This document shows positions 35,478 through 43,283 of a stretch of DNA of 51,443 nucleotides, one piece after another; the stretch's first letter is position 1, and every line of letters starts with the position of its first letter. A program made the position numbers and the translations under genes. The notes below the pieces were generated by a model. The model saw only the letters and a list, made by a program, of their open reading frames with translations. It had not been told where the DNA came from and made no database searches. The DNA comes from Bog-159 sp049511415 (GTDB taxonomy: Bacteria > Acidobacteriota > Terriglobia > Bryobacterales > Bryobacteraceae): NCBI GenBank assembly GCA_049511415.1, contig JBEKYC010000052.1, positions 1 through 51,443 of the forward strand, given 5' to 3'.

Positions 35478-35478
35478 G

Positions 35479-36840
35479 ATGCGCGGCTTCCCCCTTGGTA
35501 CGGGCTTAACCATACTGACCTTCGCGCTGCTGCTGGCCGGCGTTTCACGCCTGGCGCCCGCAGTCAGCGTGCCGCGAATCGAGGCCGCGGGCGAGATCGC
35601 GGAGTTCACACCGGACGCCACACCTTTGTGGCCCTTGCGGCCGCACATGCCCCCGGAGGTCTTCGTGCCGCCGCGAGTGACGGCTACGGAGCCCCAGATC
35701 CTGCTGGATCGCAATGGCGCGCTGGATCGCTTCTATGCCGCGCTGTGGCGCACGGAACGCGGCGAACCGCATGCCGTCACGCGCATTCTGCACTATGGCG
35801 ATTCGCCCACCACGGCCGACTTGATCACCGGCGATACGCGGCAGCTTTTGCAGAAGCGCTTCGGCGATTCCGGGCACGGTTTCACGCTGGTGGGCAAACC
35901 ATGGGCGTGGTACGAGCATCGCGGGGTGCAACTTTCCAGCCAGGGCTGGCAGATGGATCCCGGCACGCGCTGGGATCTGCGCAACGGCTGGTTCGGTTTG
36001 GGCGGCGTGGTTTTTTCCGGGCAGTCCGGCGCTTCGAGCCGCGTGACGCTGCGCGACCCCAACCAGACGCGTCTGGAGGTCTGGTATCAGCGGCAGCCGG
36101 GCGGGGGAACCATCGCGGTTTCGTCGGGTGAAGAAGCCATCGGCGAGATCTCCACGGAGGCGCCCGGGCGCGCCGCCGGCTTCGCGCGCTTCGACCTGAA
36201 GCCCGGCACCGGCACGCTCGAGTTCCACAGCCAGGGCGCGGTTCGGATGTTCGGTATCACGCTGGAGAAGCCGCGGGACGGCGTGGTCTACGACAGCATC
36301 GGGTTGAATGGCGCGTCCGTCTCCGTGCCCGCCATCATTTTCAACGAAAGCCATTGGGCCGAGGAACTGCGGCATCGCAACCCGGACTTGCTGATTCTGA
36401 ATTACGGCACGAACGAGAGCAGTTTCGCGGCGTTTCTGACCAAGGAATACGAGAAGGAGCTGCGCGAGGCGATCCGCCGTGTGCGCGCCGCGTTGCCCAA
36501 TGCTTCTATACTGGTGATGAGCCCGATGGACCGCGGACAGCGGAATGGCGGCGCAATTGAAACGCTGCCTACCATACCGCGCATCGTGGATATCCAGCGG
36601 CGCGTGGCCGGCGAATTGGGTTGCGGTTTTTTCAATACGTTTGAAGTGATGGGCGGCGCGGGCACCATGGCGCGTTGGTACGACAGCCAGCCACCGCTGG
36701 TTTCGGCGGATTTCATCCATCCCACCCCCGCCGGCGCGCGCATCGTCGCGGTAGCGTTCGTGAAGGAATTGGTCAACGGATTGAACCGTTATAAGTTGCG
36801 CCAGTTGGTCCATCCTAACGCAGTGGCCGAGGTGCGCTGA
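35479..36840 (+). CDS. SGNH/GDSL hydrolase-fold protein 1 (acyl-transfer partner)
   Basis: 453 aa. An N-terminal signal anchor (about 8-28) places it outside the cytoplasmic membrane. SGNH blocks are visible: block I S109 in LHYGDSPTTADL, block III N312 in LNYGTNES and block V D411 and H414 in SADFIHPTPAG. Between 150 and 265 lies a carbohydrate-binding-like beta region (WFGLGGVVFSGQSGAS, QRQPGGGTIAVSSGEE). The stop-to-start gap with the MBOAT gene is one base. It is a clear paralogue of the next gene. In AlgJ/AlgX/DltD-type systems the SGNH partner takes the acyl group from the MBOAT or passes it to the glycan; that role is inferred here. Confidence 0.9.
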   Translation: MRGFPLGTGLTILTFALLLAGVSRLAPAVSVPRIEAAGEIAEFTPDATPLWPLRPHMPPEVFVPPRVTATEPQILLDRNGALDRFYAALWRTERGEPHAVTRILHYGDSPTTADLITGDTRQLLQKRFGDSGHGFTLVGKPWAWYEHRGVQLSSQGWQMDPGTRWDLRNGWFGLGGVVFSGQSGASSRVTLRDPNQTRLEVWYQRQPGGGTIAVSSGEEAIGEISTEAPGRAAGFARFDLKPGTGTLEFHSQGAVRMFGITLEKPRDGVVYDSIGLNGASVSVPAIIFNESHWAEELRHRNPDLLILNYGTNESSFAAFLTKEYEKELREAIRRVRAALPNASILVMSPMDRGQRNGGAIETLPTIPRIVDIQRRVAGELGCGFFNTFEVMGGAGTMARWYDSQPPLVSADFIHPTPAGARIVAVAFVKELVNGLNRYKLRQLVHPNAVAEVR

Positions 36841-36844
36841 GCGC

Positions 36845-38215
36845 ATGCCGCGGCGCGTGTTCATGGCCTTGGTTTGCCTGCTGGTTTGCGGCTCTGGTGC
36901 CCTGTCTCAAACCCCGGCTGCCAATCCGCCGGCTATGAAAAAGCCAGCCAAGAAAACCAAGAAGAAGAAAGCGCGCGCGGTGCCCGTGCGGCACTATCCG
37001 CCCCCGCGGGTGAGCGCCAGGGTGCGATCGGCGTCGCTGCAAAAGGTCGGGCTGTGGCTCGATGAGCGGCCCGATCCGGTGATCGACCGGCCCGGCGCGC
37101 TGGTGCCTTTCTTCGAGCGTCTCTACCGCCTGGCTAACGCGGACGGACCTGCCGTTCACATCCTGCACTTCGGCGATTCCCACACGGCGGCCGACGATTG
37201 GACCGGATCGTTGCGCGAGGTGTTTCAATCGCGTTTCGGCGATGGCGGCGCGGGATTCTCGATGGCCGGCACGCCATTCAAAGGCTACCGCCGATTCGAT
37301 GTGCGGGGCGGAGAAAGCAAAGGCTGGGAATCGGCCGGATTGCGCACCGGCGAAGGCGACGGCTATTTCGGCCTGGGCGGCGTCAGCATCGCGACCGAGC
37401 GCGCGGGCCAGATGATCTATCTGGATGCCGATTGCGATTCGGTGGAGGTGGATTACCTGCAACAGCCCGGCGGCGGGCGCATCGCTCTGGCCGATAACGG
37501 CGAGACCGTGGAGGAGGCTTCCACCGAAGGGCCGTTCGCGCCGGGCGTACTGGCGCATGCGGCGGCGTCCGGCCACCATCGCTTCGAAGTGCGCACGCTG
37601 GAGCCCGCGCCGGTGCGGCTGCTGGGCTGGGTCACGCAAAAGCAGAAGGGCATCACTTACGAATCCATGGGCATCAACGGCGCGGAGGCGGCCTTGATCG
37701 AGCGATGGGACGAGAAGATGCACGGCTATTACCTGGCGCGGCGCGATCCGGCGTTGATCGTGCTGGCTTACGGCACCAACGAAGCCGGCGATTCGAAATG
37801 GACCGAGGAGAGCTATCTGCAGACCTTCTCGGCCATTCTGCAACGGCTGCGGCGCGCGGCGCCGGCGGCGTCGATCCTGGTGCTGGGCCCGCCGGACCGG
37901 TTCTATCGCGTGAAAGGAAAATGGCGCCCCTACGAGGCCGTGGACCGCATCGTGGCCGCGCAGTTGGAGGCTTGCCGCCAGAACCGCTGCGCTTACTGGA
38001 ATACGCGCGCGCGCATGGGCGCGGAAGGTTCCATGGTCAACTGGGTGATGGCGGGGCTGGCGCAGGGCGATTACGTGCACTTCACATCACTCGGTTATCA
38101 ACGATTGGCCAGCGTTCTGTTTCAGGATATAATGCGCCTGTACGAGAGTTACCTGAAAGTCCGTCCCGAAGTATCCAATCAAGCCACCGATGAACAAACA
38201 AGCCAAGATCATTGA
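36845..38215 (+). CDS. SGNH/GDSL hydrolase-fold protein 2, paralogue of the preceding gene
   Basis: 456 aa with a cleavable signal (MPRRVFMALVCLLVCGSGAL, then SQTPA) and a Lys-rich stretch (about 32-45; KKPAKKTKKKKARA) before the domain. Catalytic blocks match those of its neighbour: S112 in LHFGDSHTAADDW, N312 in LAYGTNEAGD, D409 and H412 in GDYVHFTSLGY. Shared stretches such as RFGDGGAGF and YFGLGGVS show tandem duplication with divergence. It starts four bases after the first SGNH gene and its last 26 bases overlap the ACP gene, which points to translational coupling. The basic stretch could bind an anionic glycan or lipid (inference). Confidence 0.9.
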   Translation: MPRRVFMALVCLLVCGSGALSQTPAANPPAMKKPAKKTKKKKARAVPVRHYPPPRVSARVRSASLQKVGLWLDERPDPVIDRPGALVPFFERLYRLANADGPAVHILHFGDSHTAADDWTGSLREVFQSRFGDGGAGFSMAGTPFKGYRRFDVRGGESKGWESAGLRTGEGDGYFGLGGVSIATERAGQMIYLDADCDSVEVDYLQQPGGGRIALADNGETVEEASTEGPFAPGVLAHAAASGHHRFEVRTLEPAPVRLLGWVTQKQKGITYESMGINGAEAALIERWDEKMHGYYLARRDPALIVLAYGTNEAGDSKWTEESYLQTFSAILQRLRRAAPAASILVLGPPDRFYRVKGKWRPYEAVDRIVAAQLEACRQNRCAYWNTRARMGAEGSMVNWVMAGLAQGDYVHFTSLGYQRLASVLFQDIMRLYESYLKVRPEVSNQATDEQTSQDH

Positions 38216-38423
38216 GATTGTCGAGAAGCTGTCCGGAAAGCCGCTGGCGGTTGCGGCGGACGAATCTCTATTCGAATCCGGCGTGCTCGACTCCTTTGCA
38301 TTGACTGACATGGTCAGTGCGCTGGAGAAGGAATTCGCCATTCGCATTCCGGACGCCGATCTCACGCCACGTAAGTTCGATTCGATTGAGCGGATCGAGA
38401 GTTACATCGAAAGTCACTCCTGA
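38190..38423 (+). CDS. dedicated acyl carrier protein
   Basis: 77 aa, acidic, with phosphopantetheine attachment Ser S35 in LFESGVLDSFALTDMV, the typical DS motif at the start of helix II. It starts inside the last codons of the SGNH2 gene. Its size and location between membrane/periplasmic acyl-transfer genes and a ketosynthase-fold gene make it like DltC or the carriers of modular lipid/glycan-acyl pathways, not the housekeeping AcpP. It acts in the cytoplasm; the acyl group carried cannot be inferred. Confidence 0.9.
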   Translation: MNKQAKIIEIVEKLSGKPLAVAADESLFESGVLDSFALTDMVSALEKEFAIRIPDADLTPRKFDSIERIESYIESHS

Positions 38424-38425
38424 GC

Positions 38426-39349
38426 ATGGCGTATCTACGGGCATTTGGCGCTTACTTACCCGCGCGCGTGGTGGATAACGCGGAGTTAGCCGCGGGGACC
38501 GGCGCAGATGCGGATTGGATTCTGCGCGCGACGGGAATCGAGCAGAGGCGGTTTGCCGGCGCGGAAGAATCGGTCGCGTCGCTGGGCGTGCGGGCCGCCC
38601 GGGACTGTCTGGAGAATGCGGGCTTACTGGCGCGGGATGTCGGCTTGATCCTGGCGGCCAGCAGCTCGGCGGAGCGGCGCTTTCCCGGACCGGCTGCGGC
38701 CATTGGCGCCGGGCTGGGCATCAATGGAGTGCCGGCCATCGATCTGCCCCTCGCCAGCACCGGGTCGTTGTTCGGTATCGCGCTGGCGGCGCAGCTCGCG
38801 CCGGTTTACCGAAACGTGCTGGTGATCGGCGCGGAGGTGATGTCGCGGGTGGTCCAGCGCCATCCGGCCATGCGGGATACGGCGATTCTGTTCGGCGACG
38901 GCGCGGGAGCCTGCCTGGTGAGCGCGGAAACCGGATTCGCGGAGATCCGCGATGCGCTGCTGGCGAGCGACGGTGACTTTGCCGAGGCTCTGCGGCTGGA
39001 TCTGGACGCACCCTTATATATGGATGGCCGCACTATCATATTGCAGGCGGCGCGCAAGATTCCGCGCGCCATTGCGGAGCTGTTGGAGCGGAATCACGTG
39101 GCGGCAGGGGACGTGGCGGCATTCGTGATGCACCAGGCGAATCTGAACCTGATCACCCGCGTGGCGCAGGCGCTGGGTGTTCCGGAGAGCCGGTTCTACC
39201 GGAATATTCAACGGTACGGGAATACCTCGTCGGCATCCATGCTGATCGCGGCCGCGGAGTGGCGGCGCGAGGAGCCGGAGTGGCGCGGTCCGGTGGTGCT
39301 CGCGGCGTTTGGCGCGGGATTGCATTGGGGCGCGGTGCTGGCGGGTTAA
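38426..39349 (+). CDS. KAS III (FabH)-like protein with Ser in place of the catalytic Cys
   Basis: 307 aa, close to the 317 of FabH, two bases after the ACP gene. FabH landmarks: AYLPARVVDNAEL, a DWILRATGIEQRRF stretch, GDGAGACLV, H236 in FVMHQANLNLI and N266 in QRYGNTSSAS. At the nucleophile position, where FabH has Cys in ACxGF, the sequence is LASTGSLFG with S111 (codon AGC, 38756-38758). His and Asn of the triad are kept. Ser-type KAS III relatives are known acyltransferases that form esters or load carriers instead of Claisen condensation (DpsC and similar). Here it could load the ACP or release the acyl group. The last four bases overlap msrA. Confidence 0.9.
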   Translation: MAYLRAFGAYLPARVVDNAELAAGTGADADWILRATGIEQRRFAGAEESVASLGVRAARDCLENAGLLARDVGLILAASSSAERRFPGPAAAIGAGLGINGVPAIDLPLASTGSLFGIALAAQLAPVYRNVLVIGAEVMSRVVQRHPAMRDTAILFGDGAGACLVSAETGFAEIRDALLASDGDFAEALRLDLDAPLYMDGRTIILQAARKIPRAIAELLERNHVAAGDVAAFVMHQANLNLITRVAQALGVPESRFYRNIQRYGNTSSASMLIAAAEWRREEPEWRGPVVLAAFGAGLHWGAVLAG

Positions 39350-39891
39350 GCCGGCTGCTTGGTCTTCTTCGCGAATTTGTGCCGGAATTTCTGCACCTTG
39401 GGCGCAACCACGTACGAACAATAAGGCTGGTTGGGATTGTTGGCGAAGTATTCCTGATGATAGTCTTCGGCGACGTAGAAGGTCGCCTCCGGCTGGACTT
39501 CGGTCACAATAGGATCGCGGAAAGCCTTGGCCGCAGTCAGTTCACGGATCACCTGTTCGGCGGTGGCGCGCTGTTCCTCCGAGTGATAGAAGATGGCGGA
39601 ACGGTATTGCGTGCCGGTATCGTTGCCCTGGCGATTCAGCGTGGTGGGATCGTGTATGGCGAAGAAGACTTCCAGAATGTCGCGGAGCGAAGTGACTTCC
39701 GGATCGAAGGTGACCCGCACAACTTCCGCGTGACCGGTGCGGCCCGTGCAAACATCCTGATACGTAGGATTCGGCTGGCGGCCGCCCATGTAGCCGGACT
39801 CGACCGAGAGCACGCCCTGCATACCGTCGTAGACCGCTTCCAGGCACCAGAAACACCCCCCGGCCAGCGTAGTGGTTTCATGTTGGGACAT
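39346..39891 (-). CDS. msrA: peptide methionine sulfoxide reductase MsrA
   Basis: 181 aa. The catalytic GGCFWC motif (C13, C16) is followed by EAVYDGMQGV, YMGG, TGHAEVVRVTFDPEV, LEVFFAIHDPTTLNRQGNDTGTQYRS and EDYHQEYF, all standard for MsrA. It reduces methionine-S-sulfoxide in proteins with thioredoxin. No signal peptide, so cytoplasmic. Single-domain form without MsrB. The gene is convergent to the KAS III-like gene with a four-base overlap of the stop codons and divergent from the small exported protein gene. Confidence 0.96.
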   Translation of the reverse strand: MSQHETTTLAGGCFWCLEAVYDGMQGVLSVESGYMGGRQPNPTYQDVCTGRTGHAEVVRVTFDPEVTSLRDILEVFFAIHDPTTLNRQGNDTGTQYRSAIFYHSEEQRATAEQVIRELTAAKAFRDPIVTEVQPEATFYVAEDYHQEYFANNPNQPYCSYVVAPKVQKFRHKFAKKTKQPA

Positions 39892-39965
39892 GGTTCCAGA
39901 GTAGCTTAGCGCGTTGTGATATGCTGCCTCAGATCGGATTTTGACAGCTCCACGAGGAGGAAAAC

Positions 39966-40202
39966 ATGAAGAAGCTTTGGATGATTGCGGGCATGCTGGC
40001 GGCGTTCGGGATCGGCATGTGCGTGCCTGCCTTTACGCAAATGGACCATCCGCGAATTCGGGCCGCGCACAAGCATCTGGAAGAGGCGCGGGAAGAGCTG
40101 AAACACGCGGCACACGACTATGACGGCCATCGCGCGAAAGCGTTGGAACACGTGAATCACGCGATCGAGGAGTGCGACCGGGCTATGGAAGTGCGGGAAT
40201 AG
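39966..40202 (+). CDS. small exported helical His-rich protein of unknown function
   Basis: 78 aa with strong GAGGAGG ribosome-binding site and signal peptide MKKLWMIAGMLAAFGIGMC (cleavage near AFTQ). The mature part, about 52 residues, is a predicted amphipathic helical hairpin with several His (MDHPRIRAAHKHLEEA, KHAAHDYDGHRAKALEHVNHA) and ends EECDRAMEVRE. Its His/Glu content suggests metal binding or a periplasmic stress role, but no family is recognised. The 3' 20 bases overlap the convergent flavoprotein gene. Confidence 0.7.
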   Translation: MKKLWMIAGMLAAFGIGMCVPAFTQMDHPRIRAAHKHLEEAREELKHAAHDYDGHRAKALEHVNHAIEECDRAMEVRE

Positions 40203-41226
40203 AATCCGGCACGCGCAAGTGAAACGACAACATGGACTCAAAGAGGCGGGGCGCAAGGGCCATGGCGCGGAAAGCCGGCCGGCGCAACCAGCCATGCCGG
40301 TCCATGGCGAGCAGCAGATTGGACATCCGCGCAGGCTGGCGGGCCAGCCGGCGGTGGGCCGATTCATAAGCGGCGAGATCGCCCGCCGCCAGCGCGCCGG
40401 CTAAGGCGACGGCTTGATGAAAGGCCAGACATAAACCTTCGCCGGTGATGGCATCTACCGCTCCGGAAGCATCGCCCACCAGCGCCAGATTGCCGCGCCA
40501 GACATGCGGCAGGCGATAGTTCGCGGTAACGGATCCGCGCTCGGGAGAAGCATGCGGCACGCCGTCGAGACGCGTGGCAAGCCGCGGAAAGCGCGCTAAG
40601 GCTTCGTCCACGCGCAGGTGCGCATTGCGGGAAATGAGCGCTACGCACACCTCGTCCGGGCTGATGGGCGTGACATAAATCTGGCATCCGGCGGCCCAAT
40701 GCAGCTCCATGAAATCGGTCCACGGAGCGGTGCGGTAATGTATGCGGAAGCCATAGCGCTGCGCGGGGAACGGCGCGGCGAGGCCGGCCCAGCGGCGCAC
40801 GCGCGAATGGAATCCGTCCGCGCCGATGATCCAGCGCGAGGGTGGGGCCTGATCGAAGCTGCCGATGGGCGTGCCCCATAGCATGTGCACGCCGGCCGCG
40901 GCGGCGGCTTCCAGCAGTCGGGAATGGAGCACGGTGCGGCGCACGCCAAGAGCGTGCCCGTCGGGAAACGCAGCCTGGATCGAGACATCGCCTTCCAGGA
41001 AGCGGATGCCCAGGAACGGTTGCGCGTCGGAAGCGCCGAGTTCGATGCCCAACTCGCGCAACGCGGCCAGGCCGTCCGGCATGAGCCCTTCACCACAAGC
41101 CTTGTCAATGGGCGGGATCGCACCATCGGCGAGAGTGACGCTCATCCCCCGGCGGCGCGCGGCGATGGCCGCGGCGAGTCCGGCGGGTCCACCGCCAATG
41201 ACGAATACGTCGCAGGGTCTCAACAT
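40183..41226 (-). CDS. FAD-dependent oxidoreductase (geranylgeranyl-reductase-like)
   Basis: 347 aa. N-terminal Rossmann FAD motif VFVIGGGPAGLAAAIAAR, then DKACGEGLMPDG typical for the geranylgeranyl-reductase/halogenase-like flavoprotein family, an Arg-containing VLHSRLLEAA, IIGADGFHSRVRRW and a C-terminal ALVGDASGAVDAITGEGL. The family reduces or hydroxylates isoprenoid chains or aromatic substrates; the substrate here cannot be told. Same strand as the upstream TIM-barrel gene (43 bases apart). Overlaps the tail of the small exported protein gene by 20 bases. Confidence 0.85.
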   Translation of the reverse strand: MLRPCDVFVIGGGPAGLAAAIAARRRGMSVTLADGAIPPIDKACGEGLMPDGLAALRELGIELGASDAQPFLGIRFLEGDVSIQAAFPDGHALGVRRTVLHSRLLEAAAAAGVHMLWGTPIGSFDQAPPSRWIIGADGFHSRVRRWAGLAAPFPAQRYGFRIHYRTAPWTDFMELHWAAGCQIYVTPISPDEVCVALISRNAHLRVDEALARFPRLATRLDGVPHASPERGSVTANYRLPHVWRGNLALVGDASGAVDAITGEGLCLAFHQAVALAGALAAGDLAAYESAHRRLARQPARMSNLLLAMDRHGWLRRPAFRAMALAPRLFESMLSFHLRVPDSIPALP

Positions 41227-41269
41227 AGTTGGGACGAATCGGGTTGAGATTACGTTGCGATAAGGGCCG

Positions 41270-42112
41270 TTAACTCAGACCTTCGAGGTATTGAAAGCTC
41301 TGCCGCAGGGAGTCGAGCGGATTGCCGGGAGTTTGGTCCTGTTCCACGAAATAGTGTTTCACGCCCGCCTGTTTGGCGGCGTGAATGACGGCGGCAATGT
41401 CGACTTCGCCATTGCCTAACTCGCGGAAGGCCGCGGCGGGAATCATTTCGTTGAAGCGGTGCGCGGTACCGGGCGCCACGTTTTTCAGATGCACGAGCGG
41501 GATGCGGTCGCCGTATTGTTTCAACAGCGCGACCGGATCGGCGCCGCCGACGTGCGCCCACATCACGTCGAGTTCCAGGCTCACCAGTTTCGGATCGGTG
41601 GACTTCAGGAGCACGTCGAGCAGGCGGCCGTCGGGCGTGGGCTGATATTCGAAGGCGTGGTTGTGATAGCACAGACGCATACCGGACTGGCGGGCCAATT
41701 CGCCGGCATGGTTCAGCGATTCGCCGAGCTTGCGAATCATCTCCACGCCGCCGCGATCCTTGGGATCGATCCAGGGGCACACCACGTATTCGAAGCCGCG
41801 CTTTTTGGCGTCTTCCAGGGCGGCGGGCAACTGGTCCGGTTCATGAACGAAGAACTGTGGGTTCAGGTGGACGCTGACGGGCTTCAGCGACGTTTGCTTC
41901 AGACTGGGCCAGATTGCATCCAGGCCATCGGCGGTGCATTCGACTTCGCGGTAGCCGATCTTCTCGATGGCGCGCAGGACTTCGAGGGGATGCTGGGGCA
42001 GCACGCTGCGGACGGTGTAGAGCTGGACGCCGACGCTGGAGAGCGCGCGGGCGCGGAGAGAGGCGGCGGTGGCCGCGGCAGCGACGAAGGTGCGACGGGT
42101 GACTGAGGGCAT
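41270..42112 (-). CDS. Tat-type sugar phosphate isomerase/epimerase-like TIM-barrel protein
   Basis: 280 aa. The N-terminus MPSVTRRTFVAAAATAAS is a twin-arginine signal. The xylose-isomerase-like barrel has GVQLYTVRSVLPQHPLEVLRA, CYHNHAFEY (metal His/Glu region), LELDVMWAHVGGADP, PLVHLKNVAPG and FVEQDQTPG. This is a second exported sugar-isomerase-like protein in the window and differs clearly in sequence from that at 32362. The substrate is not known. It may share a transcript with the flavoprotein gene downstream. Confidence 0.87.
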   Translation of the reverse strand: MPSVTRRTFVAAAATAASLRARALSSVGVQLYTVRSVLPQHPLEVLRAIEKIGYREVECTADGLDAIWPSLKQTSLKPVSVHLNPQFFVHEPDQLPAALEDAKKRGFEYVVCPWIDPKDRGGVEMIRKLGESLNHAGELARQSGMRLCYHNHAFEYQPTPDGRLLDVLLKSTDPKLVSLELDVMWAHVGGADPVALLKQYGDRIPLVHLKNVAPGTAHRFNEMIPAAAFRELGNGEVDIAAVIHAAKQAGVKHYFVEQDQTPGNPLDSLRQSFQYLEGLS

Positions 42113-42160
42113 GGGTATATGCTAACGCGCTTCGCCGGGACCGGCTTCGCCCGGCTCTTG

Positions 42161-42166
42161 TATAAT
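42161..42166 (+). promoter_or_regulatory. TATAAT hexamer immediately before the serine hydrolase gene
   Basis: TATAAT followed by GCGGGAA lies eight bases before ATG 42174. A transcript starting seven bases downstream would begin at about 42173, making the mRNA nearly leaderless. No clear -35 hexamer is visible. Confidence 0.4.
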
Positions 42167-42173
42167 GCGGGAA

Positions 42174-43283
42174 ATGAGACGACAGCCAACGCCGGGCGGC
42201 GCCGCGTTCGCTCTTCTTCTGACGCTTGTTTCCGGGCGTGCCGCCACGCTCCAGGACGTATTGGACGAGGCGCGCGCCGCGAGTGGCGCGCCGGGAGCGT
42301 CGGCCGCCATCATGCAGAACGGAACGCTTATCTGGCGGGGCTCCAGCGGGGTGGCGCGCATCGACAGCGGCCTGCCGGTCAGCGACAGCACGTTGTATTC
42401 ACTCGCCAGTGTGACCAAGACGTTTACCTCCACGATGATTCTGCGGCTGAGCGAAGAAGGCAAGCTGGGGCTGAATGACTTCATCGCACCCTACGTGCCA
42501 TCCTACATGCCCAGCACCGGTGTAGTGACTGTCCACGATCTGCTTGGTATGACCAGCGGGTACCAGGATGTGGAAGGTTATCCGGTTATCCTGAAGTGGC
42601 TTGCGGACCCCAATCACCGATGGGCACGCAGCCAGATTCTCGATCGCGTACAGCCGGTGAAGTTCGCGCCCGGCTCGCGCTTTCAGTACTCGAATACGAA
42701 CTATGTCATTTTGGGCGGGATGATCGACAGCGTCAGTGCGGCGGGTATTGCCGGTGAGTTTGAGCGGCTTATCGTGCAGCCGGCGGGAATCGCAGGCGAG
42801 GCGTACTTTGTGCGCGATCCGGCGGCGGCGGGACGCATGGCACACGGGTACAATCTGCAGCGCGGTGAGTTGGTGGACACCTTCGCGGGAGCCGATTCAC
42901 TGGGTGTGCCGACCAGTGTTTGGGGAGTGATGTGGACCGACGGCGGCCTGGCGGCGACGGCTTCCGGAGTGGCAGGTTTCACCGATGCGCTGTTCGGCGG
43001 CAGAATCCTGGAACCGGCTACGCTCGCCGTGATGATACAGCCGGGGCCAAACGGTTCCTATGGCCTGGGTACGCGCAGCATACAGTTCGACGGGTTCGAC
43101 TGGCAGGGCAACGATGGCTTTTATGACGGCTTCACGACGGTAACGATGTATGACTTCTCGCGCCAGTTGACGATCACGGTGCTGACGAACTACACGGACA
43201 ATGCCACGGTGGATCACGACGCCGCGTATGCGATCTGGTATCGGTTGGTGAAGGCCTACGACGCCGCTAACGCAGGGCTGTGA
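42174..43283 (+). CDS. secreted serine hydrolase (class C beta-lactamase/PBP-like family)
   Basis: 369 aa from ATG 42174, chosen because the in-frame ATG at 42165 lies inside a TATAAT hexamer. A signal peptide (about 8-25) precedes the serine-hydrolase fold. The SxxK nucleophile lies in SLASVTKTF and the YxN motif in FQYSNTNY. The DLLGMTSGYQD stretch is common in this group. The third motif (KTG/HxG) is not obvious; YGLGTRSIQF may be its place. Members include esterases, D-aminopeptidases and transpeptidase-like enzymes; the substrate is not known. The last 17 bases overlap the convergent ADOP gene. Confidence 0.87.
   Translation: MRRQPTPGGAAFALLLTLVSGRAATLQDVLDEARAASGAPGASAAIMQNGTLIWRGSSGVARIDSGLPVSDSTLYSLASVTKTFTSTMILRLSEEGKLGLNDFIAPYVPSYMPSTGVVTVHDLLGMTSGYQDVEGYPVILKWLADPNHRWARSQILDRVQPVKFAPGSRFQYSNTNYVILGGMIDSVSAAGIAGEFERLIVQPAGIAGEAYFVRDPAAAGRMAHGYNLQRGELVDTFAGADSLGVPTSVWGVMWTDGGLAATASGVAGFTDALFGGRILEPATLAVMIQPGPNGSYGLGTRSIQFDGFDWQGNDGFYDGFTTVTMYDFSRQLTITVLTNYTDNATVDHDAAYAIWYRLVKAYDAANAGL

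Noticed and set aside
35545..38080. Two open frames of 421-439 codons on the minus strand opposite the SGNH genes
   Set aside because: Both sense genes have complete catalytic motifs, signal peptides and operon spacing; the antisense products are Arg/His/Ala-rich without motifs.
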